Source of the DNA: Pleurostoma richardsiae
Lineage: Eukaryota > Ascomycota > Sordariomycetes > Calosphaeriales > Pleurostomataceae
Assembly (NCBI GenBank): GCA_030052745.1
Contig: JANBVO010000064.1
Span: forward strand, 1-64,000
Direction of reading: 5' to 3'
Length of the DNA stretch: 64,000 nt
The notes under the pieces were generated by a model. That model ran no database searches. It had not been told where the DNA came from and saw only the letters and a list, made by a program, of their open reading frames with translations. Made by a program: the position numbers and the translations under genes. Positions 33,520 to 46,225 of this stretch are shown here, piece by piece. The stretch's first letter is position 1, and every line of letters begins with the position of its first letter.

Positions 33520-36500
33520 GCGAAAGAAAGATTAGCATTGTCTCCCCAGGTCAGCGGCCGGCTTCTCAGCTGGCCGGCCTAGCCATGAGACAGTGTCGTG
33601 ACCCCGGGTAGAGAAGGAGCGCAGCACAATCTCATCAGTGGCACTGTATCTCTGCTCTGAACATTTGACATTTGAGGCTGTTCTTTTCCCCTGTGGTATT
33701 GTTCTGTTGCTGTAATAGCTGAGGTCGAATTTTGTGTGTGTAGCAACGCCTCACACAGGCAATGGATAGTAATTAAGGTTTATGCTGCAATTGAACGACG
33801 GAGAGCTAACGGGCCACTGCCTCGTCTTTGAAATGACATAACTTAATAAATGTACACTCGCTTCCAAATCGTATAGACGTCAATTATTTGTCCTCGCCAT
33901 CTGTTGCCTGGCTGTCAACTTTTGAGGTTGCCAGAACTTTTTGTCGTTGTATAGGTACTGTACCTACCCACTTTAGGTTGTTGACGAAACCCGGACTCAT
34001 AAAGCCCCCTCCCCCTCTTTGGGCCCTTTCTGTTCACTTCGCGGCCTTTCAGATCACCTCTTATTTAGCCAGAAAGGACCCGAAGAGGAGCTTGAATTCT
34101 ACAGAATCCTGGAATCAGCCCTCTTCGGAAGCCCAGCTGGGGATTGGATATAAGTAAGAGGCCAGGGGCTAAATAGGCCACAGATACGTAGACAGGAGTC
34201 GATAGAAATTTCGACATAGGTTAGGTACGTCACGTACATTCTATGCTTACCTTTGACGATGACCGAAACTGAACATAGGTTTGATACATTCACGTCTACA
34301 GAAACGAATCAAGATAACCAACATAGCATCGTCATTTCCATATCTGGTATGTATCTCGCGTACTTAAGACTAACTATTTCCGAGGTAGTACTCGTTGGCA
34401 GCTCGGGAAACACGTTCCTGTCTGCCCCATTGAGGACATAGTGTCCCTGGGAAGATCCTGCAGATATGAGTATACAGGCTTAGAATAGTAGCAAGGACCA
34501 CCTGGAACCTAGCAATTATGAGACTACATCTTGGCAGGTGATCGGTCGCGAATAATGCCCATGAGCTGTTCCCCGACGGTTGCCAATGCGGCACCGCAGC
34601 GCATCCGGCCTGAGAAACCTGTCACAGCTGGCAACGGTGAAATCTCACTTCTTTCTGTTCCCCGAGAGCAGCGCGGTCGTAATAACGATTACACTGTCCG
34701 CTATCGCAGTGCTGCGAGGCGAGTGTCTCGTTACAACATGCCCATAGCCAATCGTCTGGGTCGCTCCCAGCTCACTGAACAAGGGGTAGAACCAAATCCC
34801 TGAGAATAAATAAAAGCCTACATCAGATTTGAGATATTGCTTGGGCATGTTCTTGCAATTGAAGTGCGGACGCCGTGAAATTGCTTGCAGGCAGTCATAT
34901 TCCTAGGTATCTGGCGAATGTTAATGAGAAAGATGTCGCTATCTTTCCTACCTATGTTGGCTCAATGACAAGTAGTCTCGAAAGGCGGTATTAGGTAGCT
35001 TATTCCTCGCTGACTAACAGGCAGACTATTGTCCCCGAGGAAGTCAAACGTACTAGGCAGATCTATACCTACTAAGCTAAGTCGCAGTTTGGGTCTGTTC
35101 ATCATATTCCCGACTGATATCGAGAACTCCTAAACAGAATGCTTTCTTCATCTGTCGGTCTCCCTCAGATAGTGGACTGCTTTGTTGTCTGCAATCCTCC
35201 TGTGCACAATTGCTTTAGCATACCGTATGAGACAATATGAAGGACCGCTGGGTTGACCCCCGACATGGCGATCTACCTAGAACACAACCTCGTCCATATC
35301 ATCAACCTAGTCCTCGACGGCGGCTAAAGCCATGGCAGTGGTCTTCGCAAAATGCGGGCACCACGCTTAGATGTGTCATGTCCACGATAATATACACCAA
35401 GAGGAGACATTCCAAGCCGTCATCGTTAGAGCCACAGAAGTACGATGATGTTATTAGGTTTTTTTTTGTTTTTTTTTGTTGCGATGAGCGCTATAGGCAT
35501 AGACATGCTTGAATCGTTGAGCAATTCAAGACGAGGTCGCAAGAGGAAGCTGAAAAGGGGGGGGGACACGCAAACACACACACATGCCTCCGCATTGCAG
35601 GACTTCGGCACCTGGAGCCCCTGTGACACAAGCCCACCAAAAAGATCCCGCGACTTGCGTCGCTGGCAGCCGGTCGTGGTTGGAAAGGTGCAGCTGTAGT
35701 GTAGGTAACAGCGTCATCTACTGGCCGGCCAGGTCCGGCAATCAGGTCACGCCTTTGTGGAGCAACAGGGCTGGCGCGGCCGGCCGGGCAAGCCCACCAC
35801 CACACCCATCGAACCATCAGGCCACTTCTCTTTCTCAGCCATGGCAGCCAATTTCCGATCCCGATCGGCTCTTCTTCCCTCCTTCTATTGACCTCTGTCA
35901 ATTTTCTTGTCCGATGCTTGCTTTTCTTCTCACCGACTCCGTACTTCTTTGACTGTCGTTAATTCCTACCGTCCTTCCTTCCTTCCTTTATTTATTTTTC
36001 TTTTTTTCACGTCCTGCTCCTCCCTTAGTGGCTTCAGACACAGCGCCATTTTCCATCCCTGCTGACTCGATGGAGCTGTTTTACTGCAGACCGCGTCACT
36101 CTAGAGCTCAAACAGCCTGTATGATTGTCGCGGGGGGAATCGTCATATATGGAGAGGCAGTTTTCGATGCGGAAACCCGGCCGAGTGCTCCGTATCTCGA
36201 GGCTCGGTTCCGAGACCCGCCGGGACACTCCGGTGACCGCATCTCGAGGCACGTGTTCCGGGCTCCCGCGCAGAATTCGGAGTCATTCCCGGTCCACCGA
36301 AAGGTAAGTAAAAAGGGAGCATCTTTGGCAGCTGTTGTACCTGCAACGATAGCTAGATCATGGCTCCGCCGGGCCTCGCCCAGAAGCCTGACGAGTGACA
36401 CGAGGCCAGGTAGTAGTGTCGCTGCAGGTACTTTGCAAGATCTTACTGCCGTAGGCACATCCTGTGTGCATCCCGCCAGGGAGAAGATGGAGAGTACATG

Positions 36501-37505
36501 GCCGCCGCCGCCAAGCTGGCAGCTGCTCTTCATCCCATGCAGGATACATGGTGGCGTCGCACGGGATTTTGGGGGGAGTTTGTTGTGCCAGCTTGCCGGG
36601 CCCCTCCGCCCGGCGGCCCCTGGCGATTATCCAATGGCAGGGGCTCCAGGGGGGATGATGGATCGAGATGACTCGAGCACTGAGGGATCCCATGGTAAGA
36701 AGCCGCGCCAGTCATACATCTCCTACGCCCTCCGAGCGCCCAATTCTTACGCTGCAGGTCATGCGCTAGCAGTAGCTGGCACTACTTCCCTTAACAGCCG
36801 GTACCTCAGGTGCCTTCCCCCTTCCTCTGCGGCCTCCCCAATAGCACACAGCTTCCGTCACGCGGCGGCGCGGTTCTAGACTCGCCATCTTTCTGCGTGT
36901 CTCTCCCTCTCGTACGATGCACGACATGGCAATCGAAAGGTTTTGCCTGCTTTGCCATCTGCCATGGCGCATCCCCGGCGCGCATCCCCCCCAATACGGC
37001 CCTTTCATGCTGTCGCTCTCCCGAGTCCCGGCGCTTTCCCAGAGGACCAACCTCCTAGGCCTCTTGGCTTGCCGAGACATACCGAAAGAGCTGCAGTATG
37101 TACTGGTTGCGGTGTGCAACTGTGCCGACGTGATGCTATATCAAATAGGTCCCCTCTTCCCACGACAAGCCGGTCGCTCATGGTCGACCAAAGCTCACTC
37201 CACCTCGTCGAGATATCGTCGCATCTCCCTCTGGCCTGCTTGACGACATCTCACCTGCTGCCCCCCGATAACACCACTTGCACGATACCCTGGCCTGGCC
37301 TTGCCTTGTCGTCCCCCAGGCTCACATCACACCAGCCGGGCCTTCTCACAGTCGACTAGCAACAGCGAGCAGCCCTCGGCGCACTCTCGCCCCATCTCCC
37401 CGCGTGCCCGCATCGCGACTGCACCACAGCACCAAGGCCCGTCCCCCTCCGCCCAGTACTTGAGACTCCCTGCCTTCCAGCTTCGTTGCTCTGCCATTTA
37501 AGATC
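33520..37505. other. 4-kb intergenic region upstream of the bHLH gene
   Basis: No gene is recognised. Features seen are a T-rich run near 35,458-35,480, a G10 run near 35,560, a pyrimidine tract at 35,964-36,025 and several short upstream frames. The last 1.5 kb may be promoter plus a long leader of the bHLH gene. Confidence 0.5.
35964..36025 (+). promoter_or_regulatory. Pyrimidine tract, possible transcription start region
   Basis: An almost unbroken C/T stretch with ccttccttccttcct and ctttttttc runs about 1.5 kb before the bHLH start codon. Such tracts often precede transcription starts in filamentous fungi. No TATA box was identified with certainty. Confidence 0.3.
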
Positions 37506-38925
37506 ATGGCCAGTGCAGCTCTCAATCATCAGCCACCGTCGCTTGACGCTTTTGCCGCGCCGTATCAGATTAAGCAGCAACAGGTCAGTCAGACTCATTT
37601 ACACACCGTCTGGACTCGCTTCCTCTTGAGGCGCTCCCTTTCTTTTTTTCCGCCTCCCCTCGCCTTCCGTATGTCATACTTCTTCTGAAGGTGTCATTGG
37701 AAGTGTGATTGGCTTAGTCTAGTCACGCCTGTGGCATGGTCTGTGACTTGAGTTGTCCCGCCCGATAACATCGGCTGTGGCACGAGAGGGACGATCAACT
37801 TGCATGTGCGCATCACCGCCCTGACCGGCTTACTTCCAATGTCCGGGCCTGTTGCTGCTCGTTGTCATTTGCCTTCTTTTTGGAGATTCTCTGCCCGCCT
37901 CCTTTTGAGCTAGTCCTAACCGACTGGTGGTACTATAGACTTACGCCGATTTCTCTCCCGCCGCGCTGTACGGCTCGCTGGACGACTTTGGCGGCACTGA
38001 TTTCACAACTGATTCAGCCGGTTCCCCTGGGTCACCGCTCTCCCCCGTTCTCGGCAACTACCGACTGCCCTCTCAAGACGGCTGGTTGAACTGGGAGAAG
38101 GTTGACCAGTCTTCAGAGCCCGATCAGTACTTCAAGCCAGAACCCTACGAGAGTCCAGCACTCTCCTCTATCCCGGCTCGAGTTCTCTCTCTGAGCCCGT
38201 CTATAAATCCAATGGAGCTCGCAAATGCCCTGCCGGACGATGTTGCGTTTGGCCGCGAGGGCATGAACGACACGCAGCCCCTGTTCCAGTCTCCTCATGC
38301 TACCTCCCCAACTGCCGCTGCCCAACCGGCCTCGTCCAGCAGGCTGGCCGCCACCACCGCCTCCGCCGGTAACCCCCCCCTTTCTGACGCCCGGTTTCAG
38401 GCCGAGGTGCGCCGATATCCTGCCCGCAACCTGAAGCGCAAGTCATCTAGCCCGACCTCCTCAACGCCTTCATCCCCCAGCTCGTCGCCGTCTCCGCCCC
38501 CGCTTCAGCGGAGACATACAGCACCGACCAGAGAACCAATTTTGCCACCTAAGAAGACGGCACACAACATGATCGAGAAGCGTTATCGAACTAATCTCAA
38601 CGACAAGATTGCCGCTCTGCGTGATTCTGTGCCCGCCCTCCGTGTGATGGTGCATCGCCTGGAACACACACACAGCGGTGAGGATGATGATGTCCCAGCT
38701 AGCCATGGCTTTGAGGTCGGCGAGGAGGAAGAGGACCTCGGCGGACTCACCCCAGCGCACAAGCTCAACAAAGCTACTATCCTAGGCAAAGCCACAGAGT
38801 ACATTGCGCACCTTGAGCGGAGAAACAGGAGTCTTGCCAAGGAGAACGCCGCATTGCGGAGCAGAGTCGAAGGATTCGAAATGCTGGTTATGAGCCGTGG
38901 CGGTGCCAGGGGCGTCTGGAATTAG
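37506..38925 (+). CDS. SREBP-type (tyrosine) bHLH-zipper transcription factor, soluble form
   Basis: Exon 1 is 37,506-37,583, the intron 37,584-37,938 (GTCAGT donor, CCTAAC branch, TATAG acceptor; 355 nt, the longest intron in the window), and exon 2 37,939-38,925. The product has 354 residues. The basic region HNMIEKRYRTNLNDKI begins at His235. Tyr242 in place of the usual Arg is the hallmark of the SREBP subfamily, which reads both E-boxes and sterol elements. Helix 1 is followed by an unusually long acidic loop (about 45 residues) before helix 2 (LNKATILGKATEYIAHL) and a short leucine-zipper-like coil. The protein ends there. No membrane helices are present, unlike full SREBPs, so control by proteolytic release is unlikely. 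The N-terminal half is Ser/Pro-rich, a possible activation region. Confidence 0.88.
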
Positions 38926-41900
38926 ATAGGATGGAAAGCAGGACAAGACGGACACTGTTTTTGGACTGCTATTGCTGGCCTTATAGTAGCACGGAGTTCA
39001 GGCGTTAGATGAGTTCGGAACAGCTCACGAAGATGGTGGGCCAGGATGGACTGAACGGGGTGGCCTGCCTGAGGTCAAGGATACCAGATTACTTGCTGCC
39101 TCCGCTCCGAGCGGCCGTAGTAGTATCATACCTAGGAGGGGAGTCAGGAGATGTCCAGAAAGACGCTCGACGCCGTGGAAACGGGCTTGGAGCCTGCTTG
39201 ATCTGCATCATTAGATGTTGATAACTCGATTGGAGACGCTGTGGATCAACAGATGTTGTGGACGCGAGGGACGCGCCCTGGGTGCTTGTAAACTCACGTG
39301 GTTCCCAGGCTGTAAGCGCTGCGTCGGGCGCGACAGCTTCGTGGAGTAGGTCACATACTTCCCGTACTGCTTGTCAAGAGATGACACATGCACAAAGAAC
39401 TCTAATATTGTCATCCTACTATACTTCTAAACAAGTTTAGTCTGGACCCTGAGATAGGAAATATTGTAATCCCTGCTCTAACTACATACGGCGAGCAGCA
39501 CGAGCTGAAAAATAGGGAGCAAGAACAGCAACCCCTTATCCTTTGACCTCCCTGGCGCTGCCTCCTTGTCCCCTTGCCTGCGGATAAATTGGATGCATAG
39601 AGTTCTCAATGATCGATGGTATTCAAACCATGCGTCTTTTCACTTCCGTTGTCTGGAAAATCTTGCTCGGACTTTTTATTAATTACCAGAATCATCTGAC
39701 GGAGAGGGTGGCCGAAACATCTGCATACTCATGGCATAATTAGACTAAATAGTGAATCGACGGGAGACTCTTGGGCCGGCGTCATCATCGCCTCAAGCAA
39801 CTTCCATTCTTCTCACCTCACCTCCTGGAGTGTGCAAACGGTAAGATATTTATCTCGTGAGTGATTCTTGGTTGTAGTGACGCCGTGGTTCTTTCCCCTT
39901 CATCCTCCTCGTAGGGTCTCTCCCCCCTCTTCCCGCTCGCCTCCCCCAATTGTGGAAGGCCAAAGCGAACAAATCCCGAGACATAACATTGACTCTCGAG
40001 AATGTTCGAAGCGTGTTTAGTCACTTCTCAAAGGATTGCACATATTCATAACAAGCCCGTCCATGCTGTTGAATTGGCTGGTTGTTTGTCTGGACGACTT
40101 AGGGTTCACCATATTTGGCCAGGATCCGAGACCACCGCCAGTCATCTCAACTTGGTGCATCCTCTGTTTCACTCCACTGGAAACAATGCTCTGTCATCAG
40201 AACCCCGTCCCTGACGAATATCTACAGGACACTTTCCAAAGTCTAACTCCGCCTCATATCCTCGACGTACAGGTCTGAACCTGTCCTTGTTCGTCTGGGC
40301 GGAAACATAAGATGCGAAGAATATGCTGTCTGGATCCCAGCTACTTCTGGTAACTTCAAGCAAGCGGTTTCGCTGGTTCCATGCCAGGTTGTACAGTAAG
40401 GCATCACGATGACCGCGTGAGTTGCGACAGAAACAGGACGGGAGCTAACTTAAATAGTGAACTGAGCCGCAACAAGTTCTCGTGGTAGAAGTAGCGAGGG
40501 GTGTTGTTTGAGCGACACACAATAGTGAGAATTGGTCCTAACGTTAGTTAGGACGGCAGTACCTTCGATACGCCATGCTTCGCAGTCGTAGACCTTCCGA
40601 GTGATGAAATAGCTTCCGTCCGGGTCTGTCGCCTTGACCTAGTCACAACCTAATAGAGCAGCAAACGCATTACCAAAGTCACTAGTTCCCTACCATATAT
40701 TTGCTTGCAATCTTCCAATGACTGGGGCTCTTCATCCCAGGTTTGGGGGATCCCAAGCTGCTGTAACAAACATCATCTGGCCTCGACGAGAACCACAGTC
40801 CGCGATATCTTGAACCTGAGTTTTTCGTATAGCAGCAGAGACATTAAACAGTAAGCAGAGGCAAGTGACGCGAAGCGTATCAAATAGCGTCGACTCGAAG
40901 GAAAGAGAAATTACATTTCGGTGAATGAATACGCTACTCTTTAGTCGTTTTTATCATACCGGAGTTGCGTAAAGGGTAATTAGATAACCGATAATATGCG
41001 TTTGAAACCTCAAAAGCCCTCGTCACAACCCTAGGTGAGTGGTCAGAACGCTGGTGGTTACGATCCTTGAGTAACATCTGGGCTGAGCAGACAAAAAAGA
41101 CCCATCCAATACCAATCACACGAGCTATAATGTCATTTGAAGCAAGACGGTCTTGCGCATGCCGTGGCGGCCGGGTTAGCACACTTGCTGGGATTTGCGA
41201 GGTCGTCTTTAGGGCGTTACCCACCATGCTAGCTGCTTGCATAGGCTTGGAGAATGTATAAGCCCGGTATGCTCAAGTGGCAAGAAGAAATCAAGCATTT
41301 TGATGAGCTCCGCTCCTTGGCGGTCTGGTAATGCCTCGATATAATCTGTCCTCCGTTGGCGCTGTGGCGAGTTGCCCGTCATAGTACCCATAGTGTTCCT
41401 CAAGACGTGGCACTACCCGCAGACTAGGTAGCTCGAAGTGTTTACACGAGCCTGACAAGTGCTCAAAGGTGCCTGGCAGGTGGACTTAATGGTTGTACGG
41501 AGTACCTACCTCCGTACACTGGTTGCCCAGCAAGCCTGCTGTGTAGGTACCTAGACAGCACAGCCTGGACGACAGGCGCCGATTGCCGGGGTGGCTCCAC
41601 AGGCGGTGGTCCGCACAAATATATTTGGAATGCTCGGCTTTCCTGGCAGCGAACTGCCTAAGGAGCCTTCACTCTCGCCGTCGAGGTTGCCAAGCTGCCT
41701 GCCTGGCTGCTTGGTTTGTCTGCTGTCAACCTTTAACGCCCTTATCGCTCTGACGGCTGTAGCCAATTGGCACTGAATGCTCGAGAGGGCATTGCTTCCT
41801 GGGCGCGATGAAGCGGGCAACACGGCTTCCGTGTCACCTCGGCCAATAATTGCCGTACCTAAGTTCTGGCTGGGTAGGAAGGCAAGGTCTGAAAAAAATC

Positions 41901-44047
41901 TAAGGGAAAATTCTTAACAATTTATACTCCATCTATCGACTAATCTGCTTCTTAATAAAGGTACTTTCTGTTAAGGATTTTCCCTTAGATTTTTTTCAGA
42001 CCTTGGAAGGTTGGAAGGGAAGGGGATCCCCACATTGGAGGCTAATGTACGACGCGCCTTAGGGTTGAGCGTCCGGGCCTCTCCCCGCCTACGCTAGGGT
42101 TTCGTGGCGAACGATTTACTGTGTTCTCGAATACCACTAGAACATGCGCCGAGAAATTAAGGACGTACGCAAGGTACGTAACACTGCAGGTACTGTACTG
42201 GATGCATGCTGCACGACGTGGCCGAGTCGATTGCGATCTCTTCATCAGGGAGCCCAATCCGGGGTGCGGGAGGTTAATACAGAGTCACAGCCTACAGATG
42301 TGCAGGCATATGAAAGAGTGAAGCGCAAAGAGCACTGATTGACCCGGGTCCCACCCTGTAAACGTGGGTCTTCTCACTGCGCTCGCCCTGCGTGCGACAC
42401 GGAGAAAGAAAGCAGTTGCTGCTGCCACCTGCGCTGCCGCCGACGAACCGTCCGACCTGACAACGGGGCGCGGGCACCTTTCGATGCGCGCGTCACCGGT
42501 GAGCGAGGCAGGCGGACAGGACAAGACGAGACGAACCGAGAGAAGACGAGACGAGAGCAGGCTCTCCGAGGGAGAGGAGACGAGGAAGAGACGACAACGG
42601 GTGACGCCGACACGGCAGCGTGCTCGCGCGCCTTTCCCGGCCAAAAGCATGCCATGGGATTACTCAGTAGGTAGGTAGATCGGGCCGTCCACATCTACGC
42701 TGCTGCACGCTACGCTAGGTCCGGCATCCTATGCGCGCCATTTCCCGGGGATTCGGCAGAATTAATACGGTTCACCCTGGCGACCTGCCGCTTGTCCTGG
42801 GAGGAAGAGCCATTGACAGCCCGTGAACGCCCTGGCTGCGTGTAATAGACAGCTCTAATGGCAACGTCGCGCGAGGCGAGCAGCTCGTGCTACTGGCCAG
42901 GCGCCCCGGAGCTAGGCCAGGCGCGAGGACCTGGCTAGTGTACTGGGCTAGCCTGTCGCTTTTTTTCGCCAGCCCGTCGCCACTATCGCCACCCAGTCAG
43001 ATCGCATCATGACCATGGGCTATATCGTAATGTGCTCGTGAGTCGTGAGCGCACCAGTGAGAGCGCACCAGCCCGGCGGGACACACATTCGGAGCCAAGG
43101 AGCACATGGTATCGTGTAGGGGAGAGTCGTTAGGTCATTACCGCAGCTCGGGAACAAGACGGGCGGAAACCCCCTTTCTCTCCGAGGTGCACTCCGTACT
43201 GCGCAGGACTCGGTACCTACATTAGAGGCTTGATTCGACAGTGCGCCCCGGGCTGGGCTGGAATCCGTCCGCTCACGGCACCAGACGCCGACTTGGCGCC
43301 TCAAGAAGTGCCGGACAGTGTGCCTGATCCCGAGAGGCCGAGCACGACATGGCTGGCTCCTGAAGCCACCTCCCTTAAGCAGTAAGGGCGCCGGCGGGGA
43401 CCCATATACAGATCCCACTCCCCCGACACTGTAACGTATGAGACGGGCCTAGTGCTCACATTAGCCCCCCGACAACCGCCCCTTTCCCCGACGACCTTCC
43501 ATTGTCGGACGGATCTGGCAATCTTCTGGAAGGCGAATCGGTCCCACCCAGTGAGGATGGAGGGCAAGGGGCGCGTCAGCGGGCGGGCGATCTCTTGGTT
43601 CGCCAAGGGCGGGCAATTAAAGCTTGTGTGCGCCGCCGCGGCAGCACGCTACGGAGCGCACTACTCCCCTTAGGGCCGGGGGCTCTGCGCGCCGTACGGG
43701 GCCTGGGCCGCACAGTATGTGTAGCCCGGAGTGATGGACAGACCATGCTACTTCAGAGGCAGTTATGAGCAGCGCGGGATGGAGACACGCATGGATGGAT
43801 GGAGGGATGGGACAGAGGCTGGGTCTGCCCGCCCCCGTTCACGCCACAGAGCCCTGAATCAGGGCCACCAGGCGCGCATAAAACGCCGCCGCATCCCCTG
43901 CCTTCCCCCGTCTCTTGGCACGTCGAGATGTCCAGATCCTAGCTAACTGTTTGTCCTCCGCCTGTCTCTCTTTCCATACCTCTTCGCTCTCAGCAGAGCG
44001 GTCCGACCAAGGCCGCGGTTCTTGAGGGCCTCGGAACAATCATAACC
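38926..44047. other. 5-kb region without a recognised gene
   Basis: No frame in this stretch has a family motif or a convincing splice pattern. It holds the fold-back element at 41,884-42,004, TACCTAGGTA-type motifs near 41,500-41,555 and a purine-rich run (gacgagacgaa-type) at about 42,510-42,605. The last kilobase is GC-rich and presumably contains the promoter of the peptide transporter. Confidence 0.5.
41884..42004. mobile_element. 121-bp fold-back element (MITE-like)
   Basis: The left arm 41,884-41,919 and right arm 41,969-42,004 are 36-bp inverted repeats with one mismatch, beginning AAGGTCTGAAAAAAATCTAA. A 49-bp AT-rich centre separates them. GGAAGG immediately precedes the left arm (41,877-41,882) and immediately follows the right arm (42,005-42,010), which looks like a target duplication of 6 bp, perhaps 7. 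Length, near-perfect terminal repeats and lack of coding capacity fit a miniature inverted-repeat transposable element. The arms match no superfamily termini I know. No second copy is in the window. Unlike the LTR elements it shows no obvious RIP. Confidence 0.7.
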
Positions 44048-46225
44048 ATGGGTAAGTCGTCTCGGCTTCGTTACTGCCGTTGCTGCTACTGCCCCTGGGG
44101 TTGCTCGAGGCTGCTCGCGGCGACGGAGTGAAGGAAAACTCTGTTGCTCCTGGTTGCCGCTCGTCGCATGCCCCCCTTGTCCAAATTCGTGCATCTCCTC
44201 CTCCTCCTCCTTCTCCTCTTTCTCCTCCTGCCGCCGTCTAGTGTCCTCTGATGCTCACATACATTTTGCTGTTGTAGACCCGGAAAAGGCCCCAGTGAAG
44301 GAGGCGATATCGGGCAGCGACTCGCCGTCTGACGACGTCAAGCTGCACGTGCATACGCCGCCTGGTGACCACCATGGCGCTTATCTGGACCCCTCGATCC
44401 TCGAGGAGGACTACGAGGGGAAGCCCACAGAGGAGGAGCTGAAGACGCTGCGGCGTGTGCCCGGCAGCCTGCCCATCATCGCCTACATGATCTGTATCGT
44501 CGAGTTTTGTGAGCGTGCTTCCTACTACGGCGTCCAGCCGCTCATCAGCAATTACGTCAACCGGCCCCTGCCCGTTGGCGGCAACGGCTATGGCGCGCCA
44601 CCCAGGGGCGACCAGCAGACCGCCGGCGCCCTGGGCATGGGCACTGTCACTGCAAACGCCGTCACCCAGTCCTTCAGCATGCTGGCCTACGCCCTGCCAC
44701 TCGTCTTCGGCTACCTCGCCGACGCCAAGACTGGTCGCTTCAAGCTCATCTGCTGGGGAGTCCTCGTTTTCGGTATTGCCCATATCCTGATGGTCGCTGC
44801 CGGTTCCAAGTCACTCCTGGCCAGCGGTGAGGCCAAGGCCCCCTACTTCCTCTCCGTCTACATTCTCGCTATCGGTGCTGGTAAGTCTGTTATTATCCCG
44901 CCCACGGGGGCCTTCGCTGTTTCTCTGGCTGACTCGGCGACCCGCTGCACTGATTAGCCATGTTTAAGCCCAATGTCTCGCCGCTGTTGCTGGACCAGAT
45001 GACCCACACAGTGCCTAGGGTTATCACCACGTCCAAAGGCGAGAGGGTCATCGAGGACCCCGAGGCTACGACGGAAAGAGCCATGCTCTGGTTCTACCTC
45101 ATGATCAATATTGGTGGCTTCATGGGCGTGGCCACGAGCTACTCAGAGAAGTACGTTGGTTGGTGGCTGGCCTTCCTGATCCCACTCCTCCTGTACATTC
45201 CCCTGCCGCTTTTGCTATGGTTCCTGTACAAGCGCCTGATCCTGCACCCTCCTGGCGGCAGCGACCTACCCAACGTCTTTCGCGTCCTGGGTGTCTGCTT
45301 TCGGCGTGGTGGCCTCTGGCGCATCGGCCGCCACGGCTTCTGGGATCTCGCCAAGCCCTCCAATATCGCCGACGCCGGCCTCAAGATTGAGACCAGGTGG
45401 AACGACCAGTTCGTCGAGGACGTCCGGCGCACCTTCCAGGCCACCGGCATTTTCTGTTTCTTCCCAATTCAGTACCTCAACGACAACGGCATCGGCTCCG
45501 CGGCGAGCTTCCTGTCGACCATGCTGACCACTAACGGCGTACCCAACGACGTCATCTCTAACTTTAATTCCTTGAGCATCATCGCCGTCGCCCCCATACT
45601 CAACTACTTGCTGTACCCTGCTCTGCGCAAAGCAAACATTCACTATGGCCCCGTCGCCCGCATCACCACCGGCCTCGCCTTGTCGACACTGGGAGGCGTC
45701 GGATACACCGTCCTCAACTACTACGCTTATAAGGAATCCCCGTGCGGCAAGTACGGCTCTAGCGACTGCACCGTCGGCACCGGTGTTGCCCCTATCACCA
45801 TCTGGTGGATGGCTATCCCCTTCGCCATCGGCGGCATCTCTGAGCTGTTTGTGAACGTCCCGGCATACGGTATAGCTTATTCGCGCGCTCCCGTAAATAT
45901 GAGAGGCCTAGTCTCGGCCATCAACCTCTTCAACACCGCTGTCGCCTATGCCATTGGTCTGGCATGCTCTTCTGTCATCACCGACCCTTACCTGACGTGG
46001 GATTTTGGCGGGCCGGCCATTGCCGGGGGCGTCTTGACGGTCATCTTCTACTTCACGTTCCGGCACATTGACCACGAGGAGTACACCCTCAGCCAGAACA
46101 AGGACTATCAGCTGCAGCTTGAGGGCACCCGAAACGTGGTAGGTGAGAACGAGCTCAACAAGACCGTCAATCGCCCGGCCCCCATTGCGGAGAACGAGGA
46201 GATGATGATCTCCCCAAAGCAGTAG
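44048..46225 (+). CDS. PTR2: Di/tripeptide transporter, PTR2/POT family
   Basis: Exon 1 is only ATGG (44,048-44,051). Intron 1 is 44,052-44,277 (GTAAGT to TTGTAG, with a long TCC-rich tract), exon 2 44,278-44,880, intron 2 44,881-44,957, and exon 3 44,958-46,225. The product has 624 residues starting MDPEKAPVKEA. The POT signature FCERASYYG, with the E-x-x-E-R-type proton/peptide site (VEFCER), and the second family stretch (AYALPLVFGYLADAKTG) are present. MFKPNVSPLLLDQ follows the second intron. About 12 membrane helices with a cytoplasmic acidic N-terminus and a hydrophilic tail are typical. These carriers import di- and tripeptides with protons at the plasma membrane and are usually under nitrogen control. 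The ATG context is ACCATGG. With the OPT gene this makes two unrelated peptide importers in the window. Confidence 0.92.

Noticed and set aside
36028-36879. 283-codon open frame on the + strand
   Set aside because: It begins at GTG, has no family motif, overlaps several open frames on both strands and sits in the presumed leader or promoter of the bHLH gene. GC-rich composition explains its length.
42510-42605. Purine-rich tract as a possible triplex or regulatory element
   Set aside because: Composition alone is not enough. No mirror symmetry or repeat unit was clear.
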